64,000 nt of DNA, from contig NZ_JASCIQ010000003.1 of assembly GCF_029968035.1 (NCBI RefSeq), positions 62,001-126,000 on the forward strand. Direction: 5' to 3'. This DNA comes from Streptomyces cavernicola. GTDB taxonomy: Bacteria; Actinomycetota; Actinomycetes; Streptomycetales; Streptomycetaceae. Below the pieces are notes generated by a model. The model had not been told where the DNA came from, did no database searches, and saw nothing but the letters and a program-made list of their open reading frames with translations. Below are positions 1 to 8,320 of the stretch, in pieces; the stretch's first letter is position 1, and each line of letters starts with the position of its first letter. The position numbers were made by a program, and so were the translations under genes.

Positions 1-26
1 ATGGGCGACCAGGCGTCGGAACGCAT
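1..26 (-). CDS. possible first codons of gltB, cut by the window edge
   Basis: An ATG at 26-24 on the minus strand opens a frame that runs off the window (M-R-S-D-A-W-S-P-M). A GGGAG ribosome-binding site lies about six bases upstream (33-37). Only nine codons are visible, so the identity rests on position: as I recall, Streptomyces gltB (glutamate synthase large subunit) sits next to the lgt-trp region and opens with a short, poorly conserved leader before the N-terminal amidotransferase cysteine. This is inference. The start and RBS are visible; the product is not. Confidence 0.35.
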
Positions 27-350
27 CGGCACTCCCGTCGTCGTATTGGCAAATGTGCAATGTGTGCATGTGCCGAGGGACGACGTTGGCCCTCGCGGTG
101 CGCAAAATTTCGTGCAGATTACATGATGGCGGCCTTCTCGAAAACCGGATACTTCGTTCCATCATGCGGACACCGGCGAGCTTCGCTCGCGCGATGAAAA
201 GGGCTCCGTTGCGGACAGATCAACGACCGTGGGCCCGATGCGACGGGGCCTCGTTGCCCGCAGCGCTTACGGCTCATGCCCCGCGGTCAAGCAGCTGAAA
301 CCGCCGAGTAACGATTGGTTATGCGGTTCGTTGCATATACCTTCGCGCGC
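27..350. other. non-coding leader/promoter region upstream of the minus-strand start at 26
   Basis: I see no convincing gene here. The stretch is less G+C-rich than its neighbours, as expected for a promoter and leader. Read on the minus strand it contains a TAATCT -10-like hexamer (115-120), a short GCGAGC/GCTCGC hairpin (177-191), and a TAAC-n5-GTTA dyad (308-320). The VIT gene ends at 351, so its 3' end also falls here, but no strong terminator hairpin is obvious. Confidence 0.4.
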
Positions 351-1082
351 TCATCCTAGAGCCGCACCGAAGAACGTGCCCAGGGCGTACGTCACACCGG
401 CCGCCGCTCCACCCAGTGCGAGCTGCCTGAGACCGCTGAACCACCAGGACCGAGCGGTCACCCGGGCCACCACCGCACCGCAGGCGAAGAGCCCGAGCAG
501 CGCGAGGACGACGGCCGGCCAGAGCGCGCTCGCGCCCAGCAGATACGGCAGTACGGGAAGCAGCGCGCCGAGCGCGAACGCGCCGAACGAGGACGCCGCG
601 GCCGTCACCGGCGAGGGCAGGTCGCCGGGGTCGATGCCGAGCTCCTCGCGGGCGTGGATCTCCAGGGCCTGTTCCGGATCGTGAGACAGCTGCCGGGCCA
701 CCTCGCGCGCGAGGGCGGGCTCGACACCGCGCGCCTCGTACAGCTCGGCGAGCTCCTGCTCCTCGTCCTTCGGGTGCTTGCGCAGCTGATGCCGCTCCAC
801 GGCCAACTCGGCCTGGACCAGCTCGCGTTGGGAGGCGACGGAGGTGTACTCGCCGGCGGCCATGGAGAACGCGCCGGCCGCGAGACCGGCGAGTCCTGTG
901 ATGACGATGGTCTGCTGCGAGACGGAGCCGCCCGCGACGCCGGTCATCAGCGCCAGGTTGGACACGAGCCCGTCCATCGCGCCGAACACCGCGGGCCGCA
1001 GCCAGCCGCCGTTGACGTCGCGGTGGGTGTGGTTGTCGCGGTGCGCCACGTGCAACGTGGCCTCGTTGTCGATGATCGCCAT
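351..1082 (-). CDS. VIT (CCC1/VIT1) family membrane transporter
   Basis: 243 aa. It resembles the vacuolar iron transporter family, which moves Fe2+ or Mn2+ across membranes. Family motifs are visible: AMDGLVSNLALMTGV in the first membrane segment (about residues 34-50), and AAGEYTSVASQ at the end of the second. A Glu/Lys-rich soluble helical segment follows (about 85-150), where the family has its metal-binding region. Three more hydrophobic segments lead to the C-terminus, for five in total, matching the family. The ATG at 1082 is the only well-placed start. The gene is divergent from the ARH cassette. Metal specificity cannot be told from the sequence. Confidence 0.85.
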   Translation of the reverse strand: MAIIDNEATLHVAHRDNHTHRDVNGGWLRPAVFGAMDGLVSNLALMTGVAGGSVSQQTIVITGLAGLAAGAFSMAAGEYTSVASQRELVQAELAVERHQLRKHPKDEEQELAELYEARGVEPALAREVARQLSHDPEQALEIHAREELGIDPGDLPSPVTAAASSFGAFALGALLPVLPYLLGASALWPAVVLALLGLFACGAVVARVTARSWWFSGLRQLALGGAAAGVTYALGTFFGAALG

Positions 1083-1332
1083 CGCCGGTGGTGCCCCTTC
1101 CTCCGGAGCCGGGTCCTCAAGCGTGCCCCGCTCCCCCTCCAGGGCCCTCCCGGACCCCCTTCTCGCACTCGAAAATACGCCCGAAAAAAATCCCTCGCCA
1201 GCAAGGAAGGCCGTACTTACCAGGGCTTTCGTCCCTTCTCAGAGGTGCCGTACGGCCCCTTCCCGAAGCGTCGATGGGGTGACGTAAGCCGTCGTGCGGG
1301 CCCGGCGCGCGCTCGCGTGGAACGCATCTGCC
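1083..1332. promoter_or_regulatory. divergent promoter region between the VIT gene and the ARH cassette
   Basis: This 250-bp spacer separates two divergent transcription units. It contains A-rich runs (around 1170-1190), unusual for this genome, and a 10-bp GCCGTACGGC palindrome (1248-1257). I could not identify a convincing -35/-10 pair for the plus-strand cassette. No gene is visible. Confidence 0.4.
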
Positions 1333-2337
1333 ATGGCGTCGATTGCATGCGATTTCCCGGTACCCGCACCCGGCGGCGCGGCGGAGCTCCGGGCCCGCGC
1401 ACGGGGTGCGCTGCTCGGCCTCGCGGTCGGCGACGCGCTCGGTGCCCCCGTCGAGAACATGAAGCCCTCGGAGATCCGGGCCCGTTGGGGCCGCGTCGAG
1501 GGTTTCCTCACGGACGACCCGGCGGGCACGGACGACACCGAGTACGCGATCTTCTCCGGCCTGCTGCTCGCGCGGCACGGCTCGGCCCTGACCGTGGCGC
1601 ACGCCGAGAAGGCCTGGCACCGGTGGATCGCGGACGTCGACGAAGGCCCCTTCCGCGGCGCGGGGTTCAGCGAACGCGGCACCCTGGAGAACCTCCGCCG
1701 CGGCCTCGCCGCCCCCGTCACCGCCCAGCACCGGCACGCCTGGAGCGACGGCCTCGCGATGCGCGCGGCCCCCTTCGGCGTCTTCGCCGCGGGCGACCCG
1801 GCCGAGGCGGCCCGCCTGGTCGCCATCGACGGCACGGTCAGCCACGACGGCGAGGGCATCTACGGCGGGCAGGCGGTCGCGGCGGGCGTCGCGGCGGCGA
1901 TGGTCGGCGAGGGCCCGGCGGCCGTCATCGGCGCGGCGCTCTCGGTGATCCCCATGGACTCCTGGACCTCCCGCTCGCTGCGCCGCGCGGTGGTGGCCGC
2001 GCCGGACGGGGAACGCGCGGTCCGCAAGGCGGTGGTGATCGGCGGCTACCCGTGGACGGACCTCGCCCCGGAGGCGGTCGGCCTCGCGTTCGGCGCGTTC
2101 GCCGCGGCCCGCGGGGACTTCCGCGAGGCGGTCCTGAGCGCGGTCAACATGGGCCGTGACGCGGACACGACGGCGGCCCTCGCGGGCGCGCTCGCGGGCG
2201 CGGTCCGCACGGTCACCGCGATCCCCCCGGACTGGGCGGCGACCATCGGCCAGGTCCGCGGCACCTGCCTCCCGTCGATGGCGGGCTACCACGTCCTGGA
2301 CATCGCGGACTTGCTCACGCCGGAGGAGACCTCATGA
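1333..2337 (+). CDS. ADP-ribosylglycohydrolase family protein (paralogue A)
   Basis: 334 aa from the ATG at 1333. An in-frame GTG at 1294 is possible, and neither start has a clear RBS. The protein has the ARH/DraG architecture: GLAVGDALGAPVE near the N-terminus, the metal-binding TDDT at 66-69, and a C-terminal N-M-G-R-D-A-D-T (272-279) followed by an Ala/Gly-rich helix. Family members use two metal ions bound by these Asp/Thr residues to cleave N- or O-glycosidic bonds to ADP-ribose or related ribosides. All ligands are present, so it should be active. It is first in a six-gene cassette, and its stop overlaps the next start (ATGA). The substrate is unknown. Confidence 0.85.
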   Translation: MASIACDFPVPAPGGAAELRARARGALLGLAVGDALGAPVENMKPSEIRARWGRVEGFLTDDPAGTDDTEYAIFSGLLLARHGSALTVAHAEKAWHRWIADVDEGPFRGAGFSERGTLENLRRGLAAPVTAQHRHAWSDGLAMRAAPFGVFAAGDPAEAARLVAIDGTVSHDGEGIYGGQAVAAGVAAAMVGEGPAAVIGAALSVIPMDSWTSRSLRRAVVAAPDGERAVRKAVVIGGYPWTDLAPEAVGLAFGAFAAARGDFREAVLSAVNMGRDADTTAALAGALAGAVRTVTAIPPDWAATIGQVRGTCLPSMAGYHVLDIADLLTPEETS

Positions 2338-3482
2338 CCACGGACCCCGCCATCACCCCTGTGGGCAGTAACTCCGCCCCCACCCGCACCCAACTCCAAG
2401 GCCTGCTCCTCGGCCTCGCCGCAGGCGACGCAGCCGGCTGGCCCGCGGCCAGACACCGCGCCGCCCGCATGCCGGAGTGGACGAGAAGACTCACCCGAGA
2501 GCTGGACACCTTCGCCGAGCAGAACGCCACCACCACCCTCCCCGTCCCCATCGCCCTCAACCAGCCCCCCGAACCCCTCCGCCTCGGCCCCTCCGACGAC
2601 GCCGAGTGGGCCGCGTACACCGCAACCGCCGTACTGGCAGCGGCAGCTGACGTACCGACCGACGTGCGCGCCGCCATCGACCACCACTGGCAGATCCTCG
2701 CCGCGCAGATCGCCGCCGCCGCGGACCGCGCCCCCGAGGTCGAGTCGGCGCGGATCCCGCTGCGCGCCCGGATCTCCGTACGGGCCGGGCTCGGCAATCT
2801 CGCCACCGGGCTTCGCCCGCCCGCGACCGGGCACGACAATCCGCACTTCTTCGACGACGCGGCCTGCGTACGGGCCGCCGTGCTCGCGGCCGTACACCCC
2901 GGCGATCCCCAAACGGCCGCCGAACTGGCCGAGTTCGACGCCCGCTACACCCAGGACGGCGACGGCGTGCACGGCGCCCGCGCGATCGCCGCCGCCGTCT
3001 CCGTGGCCCTCGCGCAGCCGAACGTGGACGCCGCCGTGGACGCCGCGCTCGACCAGCTGCCGCACGAGACGGAGATCGGCCGCAACGCCCGTCTCGCCGT
3101 GCACCTCGCCCGGCACACCGACGAGAACGGCACCTTCGCGCTCGTACCGCTCCTGGAGCACCAGATCGTCGACCACGTCTACAGCTATGGGATCGCCGCC
3201 GCCGAGACCGTGCCCGTCGCCCTCGCCCTGGTCACCGCTGCGCGCGGCAGTCTCGCCGAGGCCGTGCCCGCCGCCGCCTGCCTCTCGCGGGTCGCGGACT
3301 CGGCGCCGGCGCTCGCGGGCGCGCTGACCGGCGCGCTCGGCGGCGCGGAGAGCGTGCCGAAGAGCTGGCGGGACGCCTGCCGCAGCCTGTCGGGGTGCGC
3401 GCTGCCGCGGCTCGCGGGGACCGATCTGGTGGAGCTGGGCACCGAACTGGCCGACCTCCTGTCGCGCCCTCGCCACAACTGA
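2334..3482 (+). CDS. degenerate ADP-ribosylglycohydrolase-like protein (paralogue B)
   Basis: 382 aa. The start ATG overlaps the stop of paralogue A. The fold signature is recognisable: GLAAGDAAG replaces GLAVGDALG, and S-D-D-A (87-90) replaces T-D-D-T. In the C-terminal motif the expected D-x-D-T reads V-A-D-S (320-323), so one metal-binding Asp has become Val and Thr has become Ser. The following helix (ALAGALTGALGG) is conserved. By family knowledge, losing a binuclear-site Asp should weaken or abolish hydrolysis. It may be a pseudoenzyme, a subunit partner for its neighbours, or a binding protein. It ends 25 bp before paralogue C. Confidence 0.7.
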   Translation: MTTDPAITPVGSNSAPTRTQLQGLLLGLAAGDAAGWPAARHRAARMPEWTRRLTRELDTFAEQNATTTLPVPIALNQPPEPLRLGPSDDAEWAAYTATAVLAAAADVPTDVRAAIDHHWQILAAQIAAAADRAPEVESARIPLRARISVRAGLGNLATGLRPPATGHDNPHFFDDAACVRAAVLAAVHPGDPQTAAELAEFDARYTQDGDGVHGARAIAAAVSVALAQPNVDAAVDAALDQLPHETEIGRNARLAVHLARHTDENGTFALVPLLEHQIVDHVYSYGIAAAETVPVALALVTAARGSLAEAVPAAACLSRVADSAPALAGALTGALGGAESVPKSWRDACRSLSGCALPRLAGTDLVELGTELADLLSRPRHN

Positions 3483-3507
3483 CCGCCGCGGGTGGACACT
3501 CCGCCCC

Positions 3508-4686
3508 ATGACGGACACGACAGACACCGCACCCCAGGCCCGCAGGCCCACCCTCGACGAGCGCATCACCGCGAGCCTCGTCGGCGCGGCCGTCGGCGAC
3601 GCGCTCGGCGGCCCCGTCGAGGGCTGGACGCCCGAGCAGATCAGCGAGCGGCACGGCGGCCGGATCAACGGCATCGTCGGCCCCTGGCACGGCGACGACT
3701 GGCGTACGGCCAGGCCGATCGCCCCCTACCACAAGGGCGACGGGCACGTCACCGACGACACCTTGATGACGCACGCACTGGTCCGCGTGTACGCCACGGT
3801 CCGCGACCACCTGGACGCGTACGCGGTCGCCGACCACCTGGTCCCCGACCTGATGGGCACGCCCCGCTGGATCCCCGAGCTGGAGGCCGAGGCGCTTCCG
3901 CTGCAGCGGATCTTCCTCGCCGAGAAGTGGCTCGTGGCCCGGCTGCACTACGGCCACGTCGACCCACGCGAGGCCGGCGCGGGGAACATCGTCAACTGCG
4001 GCGCCGCGATGTACATGGCGCCCGTCGGCCTGGTCAACGCGGCCGACCCGCGCGCCGCCTACGCCGAGGCCCTCGACGTCGCGGGCGCCCACCAGTCCTC
4101 GTACGGCAGGGAGGCGGCCGGGGTGTTCGCGGCGGCGGTCGCTGCGGCCTGCGCGCCGGACGCGAGCCCCGCGTCGGTGGTGGACGCCTGCCTGCGTCTG
4201 GCCAGGGACGGTACGCGCTCGGCGATCGAGGCGGTCTGCGAAGTCGCCGTGCGCCACCAGGACTTCGAGTCCGCGCTCCGCCCGCTGCGCGAGGCCGTCG
4301 CGCCCTTCGACACGGTCGGCCCCGACTACCGCGCCCCCTCGCTCGGCGCCCGCCGCCCGTCCCGGCTGCACTCCATCGAGGAACTCCCCATCGCCCTCGG
4401 CATGCTGCTGGTCGGCGCGGGCGACTACCGCCGTACGGTCCTCGGCTCCGTCAACTACGGCCGGGACTGCGACTCGATCGCCACGATGGGCGGCGCGATC
4501 GCGGGCGCACTGGGCTCCGGTCCGCCCGAGGACTGGGCGAAGCAGGTCGCCGAGGCCAGCCGGCTCGACCTGCACGCACCGGCGCAGCTGCTCGCGGCGG
4601 TGGCGCGCGAGGTGTTCGCCCGCGACCAGGAGCGCAGGGCGGCGCACGCGGACGCCTTCGAGCTGCTCGCGGGCGACCCGGCATGA
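3508..4686 (+). CDS. ADP-ribosylglycohydrolase family protein (paralogue C)
   Basis: 392 aa. It has a complete ARH metal site: VGDALGGPVEGW near the N-terminus, T-D-D-T at 82-85, and N-Y-G-R-D-C-D-S at 316-323 followed by the Gly/Ala-rich helix. A long insert between the two halves (about residues 110-180) is larger than in paralogue A and may shape a different substrate pocket. The TGA overlaps the ATG of paralogue D, which implies coupled translation. The best RBS candidate for the ATG is GGTGGA, about a dozen bases upstream. It is probably an active hydrolase; the substrate is unknown. Confidence 0.85.
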   Translation: MTDTTDTAPQARRPTLDERITASLVGAAVGDALGGPVEGWTPEQISERHGGRINGIVGPWHGDDWRTARPIAPYHKGDGHVTDDTLMTHALVRVYATVRDHLDAYAVADHLVPDLMGTPRWIPELEAEALPLQRIFLAEKWLVARLHYGHVDPREAGAGNIVNCGAAMYMAPVGLVNAADPRAAYAEALDVAGAHQSSYGREAAGVFAAAVAAACAPDASPASVVDACLRLARDGTRSAIEAVCEVAVRHQDFESALRPLREAVAPFDTVGPDYRAPSLGARRPSRLHSIEELPIALGMLLVGAGDYRRTVLGSVNYGRDCDSIATMGGAIAGALGSGPPEDWAKQVAEASRLDLHAPAQLLAAVAREVFARDQERRAAHADAFELLAGDPA

Positions 4687-6194
4687 GCCCCGCCCCTGCC
4701 GTCCCCCCTGTCGGCTCTCCCGCGCTGCGGCTGACCTGGGTGCAGCCCGAGGACCTGCTCGGTCACGAACTGCGCCAGGCCGCCGAGGACCGCCGGGACG
4801 CCGGGGCCGTCGCCCGCGTCGCCGACCGCTGGCGTACGGCGGGCGGCGCCCCGGCCCCCGTACGCGCGGGCGCGGCCACCACCCCGGCCACCCCCGAGCT
4901 GCGCGCCCTAGCGACCGAACTCATCGACGAACTGGCCGAGTTGACGCCGTCGGAGGCGGACGAGGAACCCACCGAGCTGCCCGCGATCAAAGCCCTGTGC
5001 GGCGCCTCCTGGCCCTCCCCCGGCCCCACTGCCGAGGCCGGCCTCGACCGGCTGCACGCCGCCTGGCTGGGCCGCGCCGTCGGCTGCCTGCTCGGCAAGC
5101 CCGTCGAGAAGCTGCCTCTGACCGGCATCCGCGCCCTCGCCCGCGCCACCGGCAACTGGCCGCTCACCGGCTACTTCACCGCCCGCGGCCTGTCCCCGGT
5201 GCTCTCCGCCGCGTACCCGTGGAACCGGCGCAGCGCCGCCACCTCGCTCGCCGAGAACATCGACGGCATGCCGGAGGACGACGACCTCAACTACCCGCTC
5301 CTCAACCTGGAGTTGCTGCGCCGCTACGGTCCGGACTTCACCACCCGCGACGTGGCGGCGCTCTGGCTGGACGAACTCCCGGCCGGCCGTACGTTCACCG
5401 CCGAGCGGGTCGCGTACCGCAACCTCCTCGACGGGGTCGAGCCGCCGCGCACCGCCCGGCGCCGCAACCCGTTCCGGGAGTGGATCGGCGCCCTCATCCG
5501 CGCCGACGTGCACGGCCTGACCCACCCCGGCGACCCCGGCGCCGCCGCCGAACAGGCCCACCGGGACGCGGTCCTCACCCACACCGCCAACGGCGTGTAC
5601 GGGGCGATGTTCGCGGCCGCCACGATCGCCTCGGCCGCGTCCGGCACCGCCGACGTGCACCGTGCGCTGCGCGCCGGGCTCGCCGTCGTCCCGCCCGGCT
5701 CCCGGCTCGCACGGGCCGTGCGGCACGGCATCCGGCTCGCCCGCACGCACACCGCGTTCGACACGGTCGTCGACACCCTGCACGCCGCTTACGGCGAGCA
5801 CCACTGGGTGCACGTCGTGCCCAACGCCGCGCTGCTCGCCGCCGCGCTCACCCACGCCGACGGCGACTTCGACGGCTCGGTGACACGGGCGGTGTCCGGC
5901 GGCTGGGACACCGACTCGGTCGGCGCGACAGCGGGCGCGGTCGCGGGCCTCCTCGCGGGCTCCGCCGACGCGATCGACGAACGCTGGACGGCCCCGCTGA
6001 AGAACCAACTCACCACATCCGTATGCGACTTCAACGGCATCGGCTTCGACGAGCTGGCCCGCCTCACCGCGTTGTGGGCAGGCGTTCCGCAGGGCGGAAC
6101 GGGTGGGCACAACGCCAACGCGCCGAGTGCGCTGAACGACAAGCCCGGCCCGCACCCCCAAGGACCCGCATGCACAACGCACCCGCACCCCTGA
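4683..6194 (+). CDS. long-form ADP-ribosylglycohydrolase family protein (paralogue D)
   Basis: 503 aa from the ATG that overlaps the stop of paralogue C. The open frame extends upstream, but that part is the shadow of paralogue C. The first ~115 residues form an extra segment that opens with LTWVQPEDLLGHELRQ. The ARH core follows: GRAVGCLLGKPVE, an acidic E-D-D-D (198-201) in place of TDDT, and G-W-D-T-D-S (407-412) before the conserved Ala/Gly helix. The metal ligands look retained but in a variant context, so this is a distinct ARH subfamily. Its last 25 bp overlap the CoA-transferase gene. Confidence 0.8.
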   Translation: MSPAPAVPPVGSPALRLTWVQPEDLLGHELRQAAEDRRDAGAVARVADRWRTAGGAPAPVRAGAATTPATPELRALATELIDELAELTPSEADEEPTELPAIKALCGASWPSPGPTAEAGLDRLHAAWLGRAVGCLLGKPVEKLPLTGIRALARATGNWPLTGYFTARGLSPVLSAAYPWNRRSAATSLAENIDGMPEDDDLNYPLLNLELLRRYGPDFTTRDVAALWLDELPAGRTFTAERVAYRNLLDGVEPPRTARRRNPFREWIGALIRADVHGLTHPGDPGAAAEQAHRDAVLTHTANGVYGAMFAAATIASAASGTADVHRALRAGLAVVPPGSRLARAVRHGIRLARTHTAFDTVVDTLHAAYGEHHWVHVVPNAALLAAALTHADGDFDGSVTRAVSGGWDTDSVGATAGAVAGLLAGSADAIDERWTAPLKNQLTTSVCDFNGIGFDELARLTALWAGVPQGGTGGHNANAPSALNDKPGPHPQGPACTTHPHP

Positions 6195-7366
6195 ACAACC
6201 TCCGCGTACTGGACCTGGCCACCCTCTTCGCCGGCCCCCTCGCCGCCACCATGCTCGGCGACTTCGGCGCAGAAGTGATCAAGGTCGAGCACCCCCGCCG
6301 CCCCGACCCCTCCCGCGGCCACGGCCCCGCCAAGGACGGCGTCGGCCTGTGGTGGAAGCTCCTCGGCCGCAACAAGCGCACCGTCACCCTCGACCTCTCC
6401 ACCGAAGGCGGCCGCGCCACGCTCCTGCGCCTCGCCGCCACCGCAGACGTCGTGATCGAGAACTTCCGCCCCGGCACCCTGGAGCGCTGGGGCCTCGGCT
6501 GGGACGAACTGAGCGCCGCCAACGAGCGGTTGGTGCTCGCCCGCGTCACCGGCTTCGGCCAGTTCGGCCCGTACTCGCACCGCCCCGGCTTCGGCACGCT
6601 CGCCGAGGCGATGAGCGGCTTCGCGGCGATCACGGGCGAACCGGAAGGCCCGCCGACGCTGCCGCCGTTCGGCCTCGCCGACTCCATCGCCGGTCTCGCC
6701 ACCGCGTACGCGATCATGACCGCGCTCGCCGCCCGTACCGCCACCGGCCGTGGCCAGGTCGTCGACATGGCGATCATCGAGCCGATCCTCACCGTGCTCG
6801 GCCCGCAGCCGCTCTGGTACGACCAGCTCGGCTTCGTGCAGCCGCGCACGGGCAACCGCTCCACCAACAACGCGCCCCGCAACACCTACCGCACCGCCGA
6901 CGACCGCTGGGTGGCCGTCTCCACCTCCGCGCAGTCCATCGCGGAACGCGTCCTGCATCTCGTCGGCCGGCCCGATCTGATCGACGAGCCCTGGTTCGCG
7001 ACCGGCGTGGACCGGGCCGCGCACGCCGACGTCCTGGACGCGGCCGTCGGCGACTGGATCGCCGAGCGCACCCGCGACGAGGTCATCGCCGCCTTCGAGA
7101 AGGCCGAGGCGGCGATCGCCCCCATCCACGACGTACGGGACGTCCTCGCCGATCCGCAGTACGCGGCCCTCGACACGGTCACCACCGTCGACGACCCCGA
7201 ACTCGGCGCGATCCGGATGCAGAACGTGCTGTTCCGCCTCTCGTCCACACCGGGCGCGATCCGCTGGGCCGGCCGCGCGCACGGCGCGGACACGGACACC
7301 GTCCTGACCGAACTCGGCCTCGGCGACGAGGAGATCGCCGACCTGCGCAAGGCCGGCGCCGTATGA
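6170..7366 (+). CDS. CaiB/BaiF family (class III) CoA-transferase
   Basis: 398 aa. Class III CoA-transferases move CoA between carboxylic acids through a covalent aspartyl intermediate. Family motifs are visible: LRVLDLATLFAGPLAATMLGD at the N-terminus, GAEVIKVEHP, NKRTVTLDLS, and TGRGQVVDMAIIEP near residue 200. I cannot assign the catalytic carboxylate with certainty. The start ATG lies inside the end of paralogue D and the stop overlaps the next start (ATGA). This places it in the same operon as four ARH hydrolases and a CitE-type lyase, so it probably activates an acid produced in that pathway. The acid is unknown. Confidence 0.85.
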   Translation: MHNAPAPLNNLRVLDLATLFAGPLAATMLGDFGAEVIKVEHPRRPDPSRGHGPAKDGVGLWWKLLGRNKRTVTLDLSTEGGRATLLRLAATADVVIENFRPGTLERWGLGWDELSAANERLVLARVTGFGQFGPYSHRPGFGTLAEAMSGFAAITGEPEGPPTLPPFGLADSIAGLATAYAIMTALAARTATGRGQVVDMAIIEPILTVLGPQPLWYDQLGFVQPRTGNRSTNNAPRNTYRTADDRWVAVSTSAQSIAERVLHLVGRPDLIDEPWFATGVDRAAHADVLDAAVGDWIAERTRDEVIAAFEKAEAAIAPIHDVRDVLADPQYAALDTVTTVDDPELGAIRMQNVLFRLSSTPGAIRWAGRAHGADTDTVLTELGLGDEEIADLRKAGAV

Positions 7367-8187
7367 CCCCCGCGCCGATCCTCACCTGGCTGTACGTCCC
7401 GGGCGACCGCCCGGCCACGGTCGCCAAGGCCCTCGCCTCGCGCGCGGACGCGGTCGTCGTCGACCTGGAGGACGCGGTGGCGCCCGACCGCAAGGAGTAC
7501 GCGCGCACCGCCACCGCCGAGCTGCTCACCGGCCGCCACCAGGTCCCGGTGCACGTCCGCGTCAACGCCCTGGACAGCCCGTACGCCGGGGCCGACCTGC
7601 TCGCCCTCACCGGCCTGCCGGGCCTCGCGGGCCTGCGTCTGCCCAAGGTCACGGACCCCGGCCAGGTGGTCCGGGTCGCCGAACTCACCGACTCCCTGCC
7701 GCTGTTCGCGCTGCTCGAATCGGCCCTCGGCATCGAGCGCGCGTACGCCGTGGCCACCGCCCACGCCGCGCTGCGCGGCCTCGGCGTCGGTGAGGCGGAC
7801 CTCCGGGCGGACCTGGGCGCGAGCGACTCGGGCCTCGACTGGGCCCGCTCCCGGGTGGTCTGCGCGAGCCGCGCGGCGGGGCTCGCTCCCCCGGCCCAGT
7901 CGGTCCACCCGGACATCCTGGACCTGGACGGCCTGGCCGCGTCCTGCGCCCGCGGCCGCGCCCTCGGCTTCCTCGGCCGCGCCGCGATCCACCCGCGCCA
8001 ACTGCCGGTGATCGAGCGGGCCTACCTGCCGGATCCGGCGGAGGTGGCCGCGGCGGAGGAGATCGTCAAGGCGGCGGATTCGGAGTCCGGCGCCCTGGCC
8101 CTCCCGGACGGCCGCTTCGTCGACGCGGCGGTGGTGACGGGGGCGCGGCGCGTATTGGCCCTGCGGGACCGGGAACTGCGTACGTAG
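7363..8187 (+). CDS. HpcH/HpaI aldolase/citrate lyase (CitE-type) family protein
   Basis: 274 aa. Family members cleave or form C-C bonds in acyl-CoA thioesters such as citryl-CoA, malyl-CoA or citramalyl-CoA. Visible signatures are LYVPGDRP at the N-terminus, VVDLEDAV (acid/metal site), HVRVNALDS (substrate Arg), LLESALGI with a likely metal-binding Glu, GEADLRADLGA, and AIHPRQLPVI near the C-terminus. The start overlaps the CoA-transferase stop (ATGA). The pairing suggests activation of an acid to its CoA ester, then retro-aldol cleavage. The substrate cannot be read from the sequence. A strong terminator follows. Confidence 0.85.
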   Translation: MTPAPILTWLYVPGDRPATVAKALASRADAVVVDLEDAVAPDRKEYARTATAELLTGRHQVPVHVRVNALDSPYAGADLLALTGLPGLAGLRLPKVTDPGQVVRVAELTDSLPLFALLESALGIERAYAVATAHAALRGLGVGEADLRADLGASDSGLDWARSRVVCASRAAGLAPPAQSVHPDILDLDGLAASCARGRALGFLGRAAIHPRQLPVIERAYLPDPAEVAAAEEIVKAADSESGALALPDGRFVDAAVVTGARRVLALRDRELRT

Positions 8188-8201
8188 TCCTGCCGCACGC
8201 A

Positions 8202-8245
8202 TCAATCGCCGGAGGGGCTCAAAATTGAGCCCCTCCGGCGATTGA
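8202..8245. terminator. perfect 21-bp stem terminator after the ARH cassette
   Basis: A 21-nt arm (8202-8222) and its exact reverse complement (8225-8245) are separated by AA. It lies 15 bp after the cassette's last stop and in front of the convergent lgt gene, so it can serve both strands. It has no long T-run, as is usual in Streptomyces. The right arm contains one copy of the dispersed CCGGCGnTTGAGGA repeat, and a second short GC hairpin follows (about 8254-8272). Confidence 0.85.
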
Positions 8246-8320
8246 GGAGCGGGGGTCCGGGGGCTTGGCCCCCGAAGCTCCGCAGGATTTCGGGAAGGGG
8301 CGGGGTGGGGAAAGGAAACG

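Noticed and set aside
654..2159. 501-codon plus-strand frame across the VIT gene, the spacer and paralogue A
   Set aside because: It overlaps two clear genes in wrong frames and has an Arg/Gly/Pro-rich translation with no homology signal.
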